Shown here: in pieces, positions 24,894 through 37,722 of the stretch
Layout of the letters: each line of letters starts with the position of its first letter
How positions within the stretch are numbered: position 1 is the stretch's first letter
Assembly: GCA_037903355.1 (NCBI GenBank)
Contig: JBAJFE010000039.1
Coordinates: 620,001-684,000 of the forward strand
Length of the DNA stretch: 64,000 nucleotides
DNA from: Trichuris trichiura
Taxonomy: Eukaryota > Nematoda > Enoplea > Trichinellida > Trichuridae
Direction of reading: 5' to 3'
Notes under the pieces: model-generated
Seen by the model: only the letters and a program-made list of their open reading frames with translations
Told to the model about the DNA's origin: nothing
Databases searched by the model: none
Program-made: the position numbers and the translations under genes

Positions 24894-26872
24894 ATGCGAT
24901 CCAGCCAGGCTAGGAAAGGACGAGTAAGATGCCTGAATTTTATCTTCTGAGTTCGTGTTCTTGTTAAACTTGTCCCAGGAAGACATACCAAAAGATGACG
25001 ACGATCCATTATGCCACAAATCCTTCGTGCTGCTTACAAAGTCTGCGCTACGAGTAAGGAGACGCAAATTTTAGCCGGCTTGTTTGAAGTCCCTTTCTGC
25101 GCAGACCGTGAAAAGAAACGGAAAAGATGAGGAACAGACGCAAGCAGATTTGTCTGAGCAGTTGTCCTTTCTCAAGTGTTCAAACAACGCGGAAGTGGTA
25201 TCGCTTAATCTGGATGAGCATGTTGAGCCTACGGCTGACCAAGAGCAATCGAAAATTGTCGATACTGAAAAAAAGCCAACGCAGAATTCAAGCGAGCCTA
25301 AAACCTCTGAACAAAGCTACGCCACGCAACTTATAAACGAATTGCCAAAAGGTCAGCCTTCGCATTACAACGTGCCAAGCGTGTTTCGCAGGCGTCGTTC
25401 GCTTTAAGATGAAAAAGATATGCCCAAAGTTGTTCACTGCGCGAGAAAGCGATTTCAATCTACCGCTAGTCGAACTCTGCGAGGTGGCATCCCGCTTATT
25501 ACGGAATTTATGGAATGGTCCGACCAACTGATGGACGTGAGCAGCGGTAATAAACAAGTCAGTTCGTCATCTTAAGTTGATCAATTCAGTACTTGGACCC
25601 GAACAACGGCAATTTTTTCACTGTAGGAGTTTTGGGCCCCCAAGGCGTTGGAAAATCGACTTTCCTCAGCATGCTTGGCGGAAATTCGTCCTCCGACATG
25701 TACAGGTAAGCGTGCAAACGCTTTCAAACATTTTCCAAATTTGAATCGTGTTAGGCAGTACAAATTTCGACCCGAAAGCAAGGAGTGCGCCGAATCAGGT
25801 TGGTACCAGACGGCTGGTGTTCACGCATACATAAATACCCACCGAACCATACTGTTGGATGCTCAGGTTTGTTCTGGTACAATTATTGTTTGTTCAATAG
25901 TCTTTGTTCTTGCCCATTGAAGCCTCTACTCGGAGCTGCTGTTATGCGTAACATTACGCAATACAACCGACGTGCTGGGCAAAAAAGTGGAACCTGTCCG
26001 GACTCGTTGGCTTTAGAGGTTATCGTCTTTTCCTGTAGGCACTGCTGAGACATGCAAATTTTAATACTTTCAGTCGATGCGCATTGCAGCATTTATTCTT
26101 CAAGTGTGTCATCTTGTATTCGTAGTTGTTGACCATTTCATTGATCAAGATTTCATTCGATTTATTTTGGCATCAGATATGCTTAAGCCGGCTGTTAAGG
26201 CTTATGAAGGTTTCGGCGAAGTCAACAGACTTCCCCATGTAGGTAAGCGAAAAGATAGCTATGCGAGAAAATGTACAGTCGTTTCTGCCAACAGTTTTTG
26301 TTCAACACAAAGCTCGCTGTGAGGACTTTCACGTGCTCACTTATGTTCGCAAAAGTGCTGTCTTATCTGGAATGCTCCGAGGCTGCTCTTTGAACTGTTT
26401 TAGTACTTTTGGGTTGTAGTCTTAACGGTACAAGCATGACTTTGTCTATTTCAGGAAATTTCACAATGCCTCGTAGCTTTCTGTACTTGCCAAGAGAACC
26501 GGCAAGTCAAGTGAATCTTTTCGTATTGCCAAACATAAAGCCACGCGGTTACAATCGTCAACGTCAGTATCCAGTAGAGCGTCAGCTAAAATGTTTGCTT
26601 TCGGCCTTTCAGTATACGACGGCTATCGTCCAATTCCTGAGTATGACGACCTCATGGAAGACTTGCGGAACCAAACTATGACATTGCGCAGCGAGTGCTC
26701 CAAGCTCAATGTATTCGTCGACGAAAAGAGTTGGTGCGCATTTCTTTCGCATTGATCCTTTTCTTTGGGACAAAACATTTTGCCACACAGGTACTCGTAT
26801 GCAATGAAAATTTGGGAAGCGACAACGCAGTCGAAAGCGATTTTAACTTATGCGCAAATGTACTACGGCTGA
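24894..26872 (+). CDS. SMG9: SMG9, nonsense-mediated decay factor (pseudo-GTPase)
   Basis: Twelve exons (24894-24923, 24979-25053, 25105-25371, 25450-25536, 25590-25705, 25755-25866, 25923-26018, 26074-26242, 26295-26354, 26455-26547, 26613-26733, 26791-26872) join in phase to about 435 residues. The N-terminal 120 or so residues are acidic, polar and low-complexity. The G-like domain begins with VGVLGPQGVGKSTFLSML, a P-loop matching the position of GVLGLQGTGKS in human SMG9. Next come TILLDAQPLLGAAV, MRIAAFILQVCHLVFVVVD and VFVQHKARCEDF, then a C-terminal helix ending AQMYYG. SMG9 binds SMG8 and the SMG1 kinase, which phosphorylates UPF1. The donor of exon 3 could instead be at 25381 (3 more codons). 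Confidence 0.92.
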
Positions 26873-27111
26873 ACGGATGTGCTCGATAATGGTTTCTGGA
26901 AGAGCCAAGAAAGCCCACTTTGGGAAACGTTGGCCAAAATGGGTTGCCCGCAAATTCTACAGAAATGGAATTATTACGATCGTCCGATTCGGGAATCATT
27001 TTTTTTGCAGGGCAATACCAGTCGCCGATGCTCTTTAATGGTTCGCAGTACGAAATCTCTCGTTGTTTGGACATCGTCGGCACATCTCATTGCTGAACGA
27101 AGTTCCGTCAT
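26843..27111 (-). CDS. Hypothetical 68-residue protein, antisense to the SMG9 3' end
   Basis: Two exons (27019-27111 and 26843-26956) flank a 62-bp intron with GT and a good TTTCTGTAG acceptor, in phase 0. The product begins MTELRSAMRCADDVQTTRDF, continues with a basic segment (LRTIKEHRRL), and ends in a helix-like stretch containing WAFLALPETIIEHIRSAVV. The second exon overlaps the last 30 coding bases of SMG9 on the other strand. I recognise no family, and the donor (GTATTG) is only fair. On the plus strand the same DNA also has an 82-codon frame containing QKWNYYDRPIRE, so the strand choice is uncertain. Confidence 0.4.
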
Positions 27112-28104
27112 GGGTGACCACTTCTAAGTTGTGGCTGCCCTTCAAGCACGGCTTTGAAGTTTCTTTATCCGTTGTCCATTAAGAGAACAACCGATCATTT
27201 AGCAATGCCATCGAACCGAAAATATGTCTTCAAATTCTGTTCTCTATTCGAAGGGGGATGAGTTGGTAAAATGAAAATCGAAAAACGTTTTGCCAACGTG
27301 TTTTTAAAAATTATGCGCGTCTAAAATAAATTTGACATCCTTCAAAATTCATAAAAGATCACTTTTCGAAACGTTTCTGGTGCTGCTATACAGTTGGTTG
27401 ATTTGCAGGATCAATAGCTACAGTTGCTGCCTGCAAACTGTTAATTACCCATTTTGGTGAAATGATCACTGCCTTAGCCATCTCGAAGGCGAGCGAATAT
27501 TTACCATTACAGTGGCATAATCGTGAAAGCATTAGTTCAATAACAAACTTTTTATGACATTTTTTCTGCTCGCTTTCGGTAGGAAAAAAATGACAGAAAG
27601 AATGTGTTTTGTTTTGAATAACGTTCCGTAAACAGTCACTTTTTGCCGCGAAGATTACAGGATGACGCAACAGCATAATCACTCGATCAGCGTGAGGAGC
27701 GCTAACTTGGACCAATGCCAAGTCTTGGTGACTGCATAGCATACTGTAGCCCGGCAGGGAGTAACTTTCGCAGTCAAACCTAGTCATTTACAGGGCATTA
27801 AATAAGATATGGGATGCGTATTTAACCTTTGACGGTAAAAATCTGGAAATCAGTAGCAGTGATTTGATAATGGATTTAAGATATCAATTTTTATTTTTCT
27901 ACGCACATAATGCTTACATTTAAAGTGTTGAAAGTAAAATATCGGTTAAGCCACTGCGGGCCGTCGCCCGCGAGCTACTTTTTAAGCTTTTCTTATACTG
28001 GCTGTCAGTCCCCTTCCTTCACTGTTTCATCTTTATAACATAAAGAAATATCGGCAAACTATTGATCGTGCTGCTTCTAGAATTTCATTTAAGTGACAAT
28101 ATTA
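27112..28104. other. Intergenic region between SMG9 and the copia insertion
   Basis: A 133-codon ATG-initiated minus-strand frame spans 27386-27787. It has no family motif, no signal peptide and no splice partner, and a frame of this size is expected by chance. Nothing else was recognised. Confidence 0.4.
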
Positions 28105-28109
28105 ATTTC
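28105..28109. repeat. Target-site duplication, right end of copia (element orientation)
   Basis: The 5-bp ATTTC immediately before the LTR at 28110 is repeated exactly at 32482-32486 immediately after the other LTR. Five-base duplications are standard for Ty1/copia integrases, so the element inserted as a unit at this site. Confidence 0.95.
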
Positions 28110-28255
28110 TGATGAGGATCCGTAGACCAGTTTACTCGAGACACGACAGGACACACCGTACTGCGCGACACACACGCTAAGTGACACACCAGCAATACAG
28201 TGATTAGTATTCAGGTACAAAATATACAGTATGAAAAGGTATAGAAATCCTAACA
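28110..28255 (-). repeat. 3' LTR of copia element
   Basis: 146 bp, identical to the copy at 32336-32481. The Gag-Pol stop codon (TAG, plus-strand 28250-28252) lies inside the first bases of this LTR, so coding sequence and LTR overlap slightly. Confidence 0.96.
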
Positions 28256-31200
28256 ATGCCCCCCTATTTCTTGACTTTTCATGTTCAGCATTTCCAATGC
28301 CCTTTTCTGCATAACTGGACGTAGGGTTTTCGTTAACACGTCTGCAACGTTCTCGTTGGAAGGTATGTACTTCAACGTCGCTGTCGCCTCCTGGACCATT
28401 TCGCGTGCAACATGATACGCAATGTCAATGTGTCGACTACGTGACTTTTCTATTCGATTACTTGCGAATTTTATCGCAGACTGATTGTCACAAAACACAG
28501 CGACAGGCAAGGACATGCGGTCGTCCAGTTTCAGTTCCTTAAACATCATGTGCAGCCATTTCGCTTCCTTTGCAGCTGCAGCCAACGCCATGTATTCCGC
28601 TTCCATTGTTGAGCTGGCTACACACTGCTGCTTTTTAGAGATCCAGCCGACTAAGTTTCCTCCAACTTTCACTGTTATTCCGGTCCATGACTTCCGGTCA
28701 TCTACATCACCTGCCCAATCTGCATCACAGTGAATTTCAGTCGTGCTGCCATATCCTCTTTTAAACGTTAACTCACAGTCTTTTGTCGCGCTAAGGTAAC
28801 GCAACACGTGTTTTAGCTGATTCCAGTGCACGCGGCCGGGATCGGAATTATACTGCGACAACTTGGTTACGGCGAAGAGAATATCGGGGCGCGTGGATAA
28901 TGCTATGTACATAAGACTGCCAATTAATTCACGATAAGGCACCATGGCCATTTCGTCCCGCTCCGCTTGAGTCTTCGGACAGTCAGCGACTGACAGTTCC
29001 ACGCTGGGGTCCAACGGCGTTGACGCCGGTTTACACAGCTCCATTCTGCACTTTCGCAGTATCGACTCGATGTACGCTGATTGGCTCATTCGCAATTCAT
29101 GTTTCATCCTGTGAATTTTGACACCGAGAATATAACTGAGTTCACCCAAGTCATGAATGTCATATTCGCCCTTCATGACTTGAACCACCTTATCGATTTC
29201 CTTTGGGTCCGAATGAAACAACAAGATGTCGTCAACGTAAACAACTATAATTATTTGATTTGATGAAACATAAACACAGCTGCTAGACCACTGTCTTTGG
29301 AAACCATGCTTCTCCAAAAATGCAGTCAGCGTTTCATTCCACACACGTCCAGACTGTTTCAGCCCATAGATTGGCCGTAAAAGTCTCGCAACTTTACCAA
29401 CGGTGTGCTCATAGCCCTCTGGCAATTTCATATATATTTCCTCAGCTAGCTTTCCATATAAGTATGCAGACTTCACATCCACGTGGCGCACATGCCAACC
29501 AAACTGCATGCTCAACGAAAGCAAAAACCTAATCACAGTGAGACTTACTACCGGCGCATATGTTTCACTGTAGTCAATACCTGCCTTTTGACCGAAACCT
29601 TGGGCTACTAGGCGTGCCTTATATCTTTCAACGCTGCCAGTGCTGTCGAGCTTCCGACGAAACACCCATTTACTTCCGATATACGAAGCCTTTTCCGGAA
29701 GATCTACTTCGACCCAAGTTTGACGTTTCAGCAAACTTTCATATTCTTCATCCATGGCTCTCTTCCAGTTTGCCGAGTCTGGGGAAGACAGCGCCTCGCT
29801 TACGCTGCCAGGGTCGGCGAGCGCTGTAAAGTTTACTTCGTGCTCCTTTTCTTTTGCTCTCTTGACACATCGCCTCATTGGCTGCCGCCTCACCCGTTTT
29901 ACTTGTTCGGAATCCTCACTGGTCGCTTGCAGCTCACGAAGTCCTTCAGATTCTTCGCTTTTCGGGGCATCAGACACAGACGTGCCAACGTTCGATTCTC
30001 GTTCCGCTGCGTCATCTTCATGGTCACTGTCGATTATCACCCACTCTGACGGAGCTGCGTGCCGTACATCTTCCACTTTGTATAGGGTGCTAAAGCCCAT
30101 CCGACTTTCAACAAATTTCACATGCTTGGTTTCAATGACTTCACCAATGCCATTGTCTCTACCCGGCAACCAAATTCGGTAACCAACGGTACGGATGCCA
30201 TAGCCGACCATGATTCCCGGCTCTGCTCGCTCATCTAATTTCTTTCTACCTTGTCGGGTCGTGTACGCGTATGCTAGGCAGCCATAAGTTCGTAAGTGTC
30301 TAACACTTATAGACTTGCCTAACCATAATGTTTCCGGTACTGAATTATTCGACGAATGCAACACGCGATTTCTTACATAAGCTGCTGCCGTTACGGCTTC
30401 TGCCCAAAACTGCTTCGGAAGACCACTTGATTTTAGCATGGACCTGACTAAGTCCATCAACGTCCTGTTGACTCTTTCCGCGACCCCGTTCATTTGTGGC
30501 GTTTCCACATTTGATCGCTCATGCTTAATGCCAGACTTCTTTAAAAATGAGGACATTATCGTACCGCAATATTCCAGGCCGTTGTCCGTCCGTATAGTTT
30601 TCACCTTTTGTCCTGTTTGGCGCTCAGCCATTCGGATGAATTCCATCAGCCTCTCTGCTGCCTCTGACTTAGCTTTCAGGCACATCACGATTACTTTGCG
30701 ACTGAAATCATCAACTATCGTCATGAAGTACAACGCACCTCCATGGGACTTCACTGGCATCGGGCCGCATATGTCAGAGTGCACGAGTTCCAGCACTCTG
30801 TTCGTTTGCCGGCGCTTTGATGGGACGCACTTGCTCTGTGTGCATTTTCCAACAATGCAGTCTGTACACGCGGGAGGCTGAACATTACCACTGATTACAA
30901 GGCCAGAGACGGCACTATGCCTCGCGGTCTTTTCCAGTACCTTATTACTCACATGACAGAAACGCTTATGCCACATATCACCATCAATTTTCTCTACATT
31001 AAGGGCCATTCCATTCTTACCTCTGATTTTGGCTCTGAGGACATATAGTCCGTCGCGAGCGCACGCCTCGGCGATCAACGCCTTGGTTTCAACATCGTAA
31101 ATTCGGGCCAATTTATTTTTGATGACGACGTAATGGCCTGTCTTTTCTAGAGAGGAAACCGAGATTAAGTTTCTGCGGCACTTCGGTACGTACAACACGT

Positions 31201-32251
31201 TCTGAAGATGAGTATTGAGCATTCCATGCGCGCCACAATACAATGTGACTTCCACCGTGCCAACGCCTTCGGCCACTAACGCTTCTTTACTGTCGTCGGC
31301 AGAATAAACGCTTGATGGCGCTGTCGCACGAAATTTTGAGAACCAGTCCTTCCTGTTGCAGATGTGGCGCGTCGCACCGCTGTCGAGAATGAAAGCATCA
31401 GCATTCGTTGCCTCCAATTGGACATTTAGCCCACTGTCTTTCGCTTGCTTCTGCACCTGCCAGGCCGATTTATTTCGACACTGTCGAGCGGTGTGCCCCG
31501 TTTTACGGCAGCTGAAGCAGACGATCTTTCCCCTGCGCTGAGCTCCTCGATCGATGTTTTTCCTTACCGTCGCACAACTAACTTTCGTCTTCGTCGTCAA
31601 CGCTTCAGTCGCATCACCTCTCTGCGCAGCTTGCTGCTGCCTACGGCAATATTCTGTCAACAATGCTTCTTTGACGTTGTCGAACACATATTTGCGCTCG
31701 TCCCAATTCATGATAACGGCAGCGACTGAGTCATAGCTTGACGGGAGATTTGCAATCATAATCGTTGTCAACTGATCGTCCTTAAATTCGAGACCAGCTT
31801 CCTTTAACTGTGCCGCCAGACGCTTCGTGCGCGTCACGTAGTCTTCCATGGGCTCGGTCTCAGCACACTTATTTTCGATCAAGGCACGAGTAAGCTGCAT
31901 CATTCGTGGCCTTGACTTGGGCTCAAAAGCCGCTTCCAGTTTCAGCCACACATCGCGGGCTGATTCGCAGTCACGAACGTGCTGCTGCTGCAGTGGCTCA
32001 ATTGCGAGCACAATAGTCGCCTGAGCAATCTCCGACTGCTCGTCAAAACGTTGAACTTCAGCAACGTTTGCCGAAGTGGGCTCCGGTCGCACAGTCGAGC
32101 CATCAACGTACTTCCATAATTTCTTTTTCTTCAGCATCCACTCCATGTTGAACCGCCAGTCATGGTAGTTCACACCATTTAACTTCGGGAAGCTACTGCT
32201 TTCCTTCTCGGCCATTTTTCGATTTCTAACGGAGGGATTTCCAGAAGACAC
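28250..32251 (-). CDS. Copia Gag-Pol polyprotein, intact
   Basis: 1333 residues without interruption, in copia domain order. Gag-like region at about 20-210 (FPKLNGVNYHDWRFNMEWML). CCHC zinc knuckle C245, C248, H253, C258. Aspartic protease with D290-S-G-A. Integrase zinc-binding H428, H433, C462, C465; integrase core D493, D556 and E592, spaced as D-D(35)-E. Reverse transcriptase at about 845-1090, with the catalytic box YVDD at 1005-1008. RNase H at about 1172-1300, with D1176, E1217 or E1219, and D1255. Integrase precedes reverse transcriptase, which separates copia from gypsy. A downstream Met at residue 13 is an alternative start. No separate Gag frame or frameshift site is present, so Gag may be made by processing or splicing. 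Confidence 0.97.
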   Translation of the reverse strand: MSSGNPSVRNRKMAEKESSSFPKLNGVNYHDWRFNMEWMLKKKKLWKYVDGSTVRPEPTSANVAEVQRFDEQSEIAQATIVLAIEPLQQQHVRDCESARDVWLKLEAAFEPKSRPRMMQLTRALIENKCAETEPMEDYVTRTKRLAAQLKEAGLEFKDDQLTTIMIANLPSSYDSVAAVIMNWDERKYVFDNVKEALLTEYCRRQQQAAQRGDATEALTTKTKVSCATVRKNIDRGAQRRGKIVCFSCRKTGHTARQCRNKSAWQVQKQAKDSGLNVQLEATNADAFILDSGATRHICNRKDWFSKFRATAPSSVYSADDSKEALVAEGVGTVEVTLYCGAHGMLNTHLQNVLYVPKCRRNLISVSSLEKTGHYVVIKNKLARIYDVETKALIAEACARDGLYVLRAKIRGKNGMALNVEKIDGDMWHKRFCHVSNKVLEKTARHSAVSGLVISGNVQPPACTDCIVGKCTQSKCVPSKRRQTNRVLELVHSDICGPMPVKSHGGALYFMTIVDDFSRKVIVMCLKAKSEAAERLMEFIRMAERQTGQKVKTIRTDNGLEYCGTIMSSFLKKSGIKHERSNVETPQMNGVAERVNRTLMDLVRSMLKSSGLPKQFWAEAVTAAAYVRNRVLHSSNNSVPETLWLGKSISVRHLRTYGCLAYAYTTRQGRKKLDERAEPGIMVGYGIRTVGYRIWLPGRDNGIGEVIETKHVKFVESRMGFSTLYKVEDVRHAAPSEWVIIDSDHEDDAAERESNVGTSVSDAPKSEESEGLRELQATSEDSEQVKRVRRQPMRRCVKRAKEKEHEVNFTALADPGSVSEALSSPDSANWKRAMDEEYESLLKRQTWVEVDLPEKASYIGSKWVFRRKLDSTGSVERYKARLVAQGFGQKAGIDYSETYAPVVSLTVIRFLLSLSMQFGWHVRHVDVKSAYLYGKLAEEIYMKLPEGYEHTVGKVARLLRPIYGLKQSGRVWNETLTAFLEKHGFQRQWSSSCVYVSSNQIIIVVYVDDILLFHSDPKEIDKVVQVMKGEYDIHDLGELSYILGVKIHRMKHELRMSQSAYIESILRKCRMELCKPASTPLDPSVELSVADCPKTQAERDEMAMVPYRELIGSLMYIALSTRPDILFAVTKLSQYNSDPGRVHWNQLKHVLRYLSATKDCELTFKRGYGSTTEIHCDADWAGDVDDRKSWTGITVKVGGNLVGWISKKQQCVASSTMEAEYMALAAAAKEAKWLHMMFKELKLDDRMSLPVAVFCDNQSAIKFASNRIEKSRSRHIDIAYHVAREMVQEATATLKYIPSNENVADVLTKTLRPVMQKRALEMLNMKSQEIGGHC
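28257..28270 (-). other. Polypurine tract candidate
   Basis: On the minus strand AATAGGGGGGCAT abuts the 3' LTR. A G-run at this position is the expected primer for plus-strand DNA synthesis in LTR retrotransposons. Confidence 0.7.
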
Positions 32252-32321
32252 GACAATTATCGTCTTGCCAGGCGAACTCGTATGTCAAACTGTGACACTG
32301 AGGAGACCTTAGAACCACACA

Positions 32322-32333
32322 GCTCTGCTACCA
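32322..32333 (-). other. Primer-binding site, initiator tRNA-Met type
   Basis: Two bases inside the 5' LTR the minus strand reads TGGTAGCAGAGC. The first eleven bases are the exact complement of CUCUGCUACCA, the 3' end of animal initiator tRNA-Met. Many copia-group elements use this tRNA. Confidence 0.8.
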
Positions 32334-32335
32334 CT

Positions 32336-32481
32336 TGATGAGGATCCGTAGACCAGTTTACTCGAGACACGACAGGACACACCGTACTGCGCGACACACA
32401 CGCTAAGTGACACACCAGCAATACAGTGATTAGTATTCAGGTACAAAATATACAGTATGAAAAGGTATAGAAATCCTAACA
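32336..32481 (-). repeat. 5' LTR of copia element
   Basis: 146 bp, identical to the 3' LTR at 28110-28255. It should carry the element's promoter, directed left (toward 28 kb). The flanking ATTTC at 32482-32486 is the second copy of the target duplication. Confidence 0.96.
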
Positions 32482-32726
32482 ATTTCAGAGCTAATGTAAT
32501 TCAGGAAGCTTGATATTCTGTCTTTTTTTCAATTTGAACTCGTTTTTTTTCTAAGTATGCGCTTTACCCTGTTTTTTTTCATAGCAAAACTAAACTGCCT
32601 TATTTGACTAAGTTGATTTTGAGAAATGCAACTTGGAAATGTTTACCGTTATCCAGCGGTTTGTTTTTCGTTTTCTTTAACTCTACGTGTAAATGATTTG
32701 CAGGTACTAAGAATTGCTGACTCGGT

Positions 32727-32780
32727 CCAATCAGCTTTTCACACGTATTGAACGGCGTTCTCCATTGACTGTGTACCACG
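32727..32780 (+). promoter_or_regulatory. Two ER-stress-element-like sites upstream of BiP
   Basis: The mammalian ERSE is CCAAT-N9-CCACG. At 32727-32745 the sequence is CCAAT, nine bases, ACACG. At 32762-32780 it is CCATT, nine bases, CCACG. Each has the exact 9-base spacing and one mismatch, they are 35 bp apart in the same orientation, and they end about 230 bp before the BiP ATG. BiP genes are classic unfolded-protein-response targets through such elements, so position and gene identity support the assignment. Binding is not shown. Confidence 0.55.
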
Positions 32781-33007
32781 CGGTAGTTAGTGTCTTTAAT
32801 TGAAAGCCTTGTCGTCGGTGTCATTCATTTTCGCTTAGATTTCTTGCTGAATTAGCCTTCATAGTTGCCTTTCTGATCGTAAGTTCGCAGCGAGCGTTTC
32901 AAGTTGTTTTAAAGTTCATTCCGAGTAAGTACTAAACGACCGTTTATTATTTTGAACAGTATCATCTCGTTTGCCGACGTTACGAGCTTTCGTTTTTCAG
33001 CGTTACG

Positions 33008-35305
<2,298 letters not shown>

Positions 35306-37479
35306 AAGACGATTCGCAGTGTTCACCCGTTCTTTTTTACGAATTGCGCTTGTACAGTGTTACTGTTCTGCATTGTTGTTCTGTTGCATCGCGTGCAAAC
35401 AATTTCTTGATACATCCTGTCGTTCTCATTTAAATTTGTTCGGGTTACGCTCGACCTACCGTCTGCTCAAATTAGCAATTATAAATTTGTGCATATTTAC
35501 TCTACAGATATCGTTGTACTTAACCACAACCTACCGCTGTACTTTGAAGCTAACGGAGCATTGTTCACTGTACAAGAGCGCCCTCTGCCGGTAAGCATTC
35601 AACTGCTAACATAAGCGAAGTTTTTCTTCTTGCGTAGCTGCTTTTTGTTAATTTTGTGTTGGAATTGGAGAGCGATTAGGACAGCTTTACTTGTAAAAAA
35701 CAGGATACAAGAAAAGGCACAGTAGAACGACCAACTAAAAGCAGGTTAGGTACTGTAAGAAGGTGTATGGGTGTCGTCGGAATGCTCCAGCATATTGTAA
35801 GTGGCTTTTTCTTAACTTTTAGCAGGCGCTGCGTTTGACCTATTCAGGCGGTACTAAGTGGCTAGTACTCTGTCAGTACTATTTAATGTAACAAAATGGT
35901 TTAGTTGCCTTTAAAACGGCTGGGAACAGACTTCAGACATTCAGTACAAAATCAGAAGCATTAAATTTATAGTCAAGATCGCTCAGGGAGCTACTTGAAT
36001 CGATCAGAACAGAGGTTGTAAGGAATGATGATGAATGCTGGCTTTGTAGGTTGCCCGTAAAGCAGAGAAAACAGAATTTTGCGCACGGCTTACTACCTAG
36101 CCATATTACTCGTAGCTAAACTAAAGATGACGCTATCACTTTTCCTTGTGCATAATGAGTAATCTTACAGTAGGATAATTGTGTTCAAGTTCAAAGCGTA
36201 GCGCCCTTTCGCAAAGGCTCCTATCGTTACTCTTTTTCATCAAATCTTCTCTTCATCCTCTTTATTTAAAAATATTAAGCAACCCTGCGGCTTAATTGCA
36301 TTTACGATGGCACATATTTGTTTTCCTAACTTTCTAGAGCAAAACAGGACAATTTTGAAATTTTTTCGCTAATCCCACTGCTGCTGCGTAAGTTATTGCA
36401 AGAAGATGGAACGCGTTAGATTTCTCGTGATTGTTTCAACCGTCATTACGGTACACAGAAGGCTGCAACGCAAACCAGCAAGCTGCGCCATTGCAAAGGA
36501 CCTGGAATTTAATCTAGCTTAATGACATACGAAAAATCGACAATGTTCTTTCGCAAAAAGCGGTTGGGGGGAGTAAGGTTTAACGAATCTGTGCGGAAGA
36601 GCGAAAAGCTTTTAGAGAAGCCACTGAGACTTTTTGATTGTGCTGTCTTTGTTGGCAAAGTCACTGGCTTAAAAAATGTGCAACAAAAAAAGTGCTGCAA
36701 GTCGTTAAAACGTAAAAAACAACCTTTCCTGTAGTCAGTTCGGCTCTTTTTTTTAAGACTGCGGGTGGGTACTGTGTATAGAAATGAAGTCAAGTTCAGT
36801 TTTTTAAATAACCACATTCAGCCCAAACGAAATGGTCACTAACGGTTTCTAGTTTGCCCTTAAGCCGTTTGCAGTTACTGAGGGCAAAAAAATTCAGTTC
36901 TAGGCCTTAGCTTAGGCTCTATGCGAGTTTTTGGTCTGGCTGACTGTAATTCCATAACTAGCATGTGAACGCCACTCATTGCCTCACAGCTTATTAGTTA
37001 AATTGTTCTCATTCGCATCAAAGAAATTTTTGGTTAGGAAAGAAATCTTGCGCATCAGAAAGTGCCCACCTAGGTCTGAGTCATTCTTCTGAGGAAACTT
37101 TCGGCGAAGTAAAGGTCTAAGTTTTTTGCTTAACATAATTCCAAAAACATACGGTTTAAAAACACGCTATTTTGTGTTCAGTGTTTCGCGGACGAATACT
37201 TTGCCTGGAATGCAATGAAATTACCTCTACCTTCTTACTGTTGTAGCCTTTTGGATTTCTTATGCTTTGAAGTTGCAGTTTAAACATTTTCTTGCTACGC
37301 TCTTACGTATAACCTTTCTTATTTGTATTATTTTCTATTTTCAGCCTACAACAAAAATAGTCTCGGTGTTTGGAGGCGGAATGGGAGAGCGAAGATGCTG
37401 AGGAAAAAAGCATCGAGACCAATCTATTCGTAGCATATCTATCCTGTTTATCTAAAGCGGGTTTTCCTACGCTGTTGCC
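35306..37479. other. Intergenic region, no gene recognised
   Basis: This begins with the BiP 3' UTR. Frames at 36509-36817 overlap on both strands without motifs. No repeat shared with the other families in this window was found. Confidence 0.45.
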
Positions 37480-37722
37480 ATGAAATTGCATATCATTCTA
37501 CAGATGGTGGTTAAACCACACATACCGAAAATTCGTTTTGGTCGTCACAAAGCAGTCAACAATGCTCAGTCTGTGCCAACCAAAGAACAAGTAAATAGTT
37601 TGGCCAAAAAGTGTCGCGTGAAACATCTCGACTTCGCCAACGAACTGCCAGCCAGATTTCGTCGTAAACCAATGACGTCCGAAGAAATTGATTCAGTCAA
37701 CAATAGCGTATCATATCTCTGA
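37480..37722 (+). CDS. KGD4: KGD4 / MRPS36, 2-oxoglutarate dehydrogenase adaptor
   Basis: An 80-residue protein whose two conserved blocks match human MRPS36/KGD4. VVKPHIPKIRF near the N-terminus corresponds to QVVKPHTPLIRF; ELPARFRRKPMTSEEID near the C-terminus corresponds to LPQKYRRKLVSQEEME. First described as a mitoribosomal protein, this family links the E3 subunit to the E1-E2 core of the mitochondrial 2-oxoglutarate dehydrogenase complex. The ATG at 37480 gives eight residues before the conserved block. TTCTACAG sits directly before a second ATG at 37504, so a start there or an upstream non-coding exon is possible. The middle is shorter than in human. Confidence 0.85.
   Translation: MKLHIILQMVVKPHIPKIRFGRHKAVNNAQSVPTKEQVNSLAKKCRVKHLDFANELPARFRRKPMTSEEIDSVNNSVSYL

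Larger units (their letters stand above)
28110..32481 (-). mobile_element. Complete Ty1/copia LTR retrotransposon, 4.37 kb
   Basis: Two direct 146-bp LTRs (28110-28255 and 32336-32481), base-for-base identical as read, flank one long open frame on the minus strand. Read on that strand each LTR begins TGTTAG and ends TCATCA, the usual TG...CA. A 5-bp duplication, ATTTC, brackets the element. Next to the 5' LTR is a primer-binding site complementary to the 3' end of animal initiator tRNA-Met. A polypurine run lies next to the 3' LTR. With every structural part present and no frameshift, the copy is recent and potentially autonomous. It sits 0.5 kb upstream of the BiP start codon, transcribed away from it. 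Confidence 0.97.

Noticed and set aside
24598..25067. Minus-strand frames ahead of SMG9, one ending in a protein-like stretch (FLAWLDRIALNELLLQIPGL)
   Set aside because: The plus strand of the same DNA contains the first two SMG9 exons, joined in phase with good splice sites. The minus frame over them is a shadow.
26879..27127. Plus-strand frame containing QKWNYYDRPIRE, considered as mitochondrial ribosomal protein bS21m
   Set aside because: Only a loose resemblance to the YYEKP segment of bS21m; flanking residues do not fit and no ATG is in a sensible place.
27386..27787. 133-codon ATG-initiated minus-strand frame
   Set aside because: No recognisable domain, no splice context and amino acid composition like noise. 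Kept only as a note within the intergenic entry.
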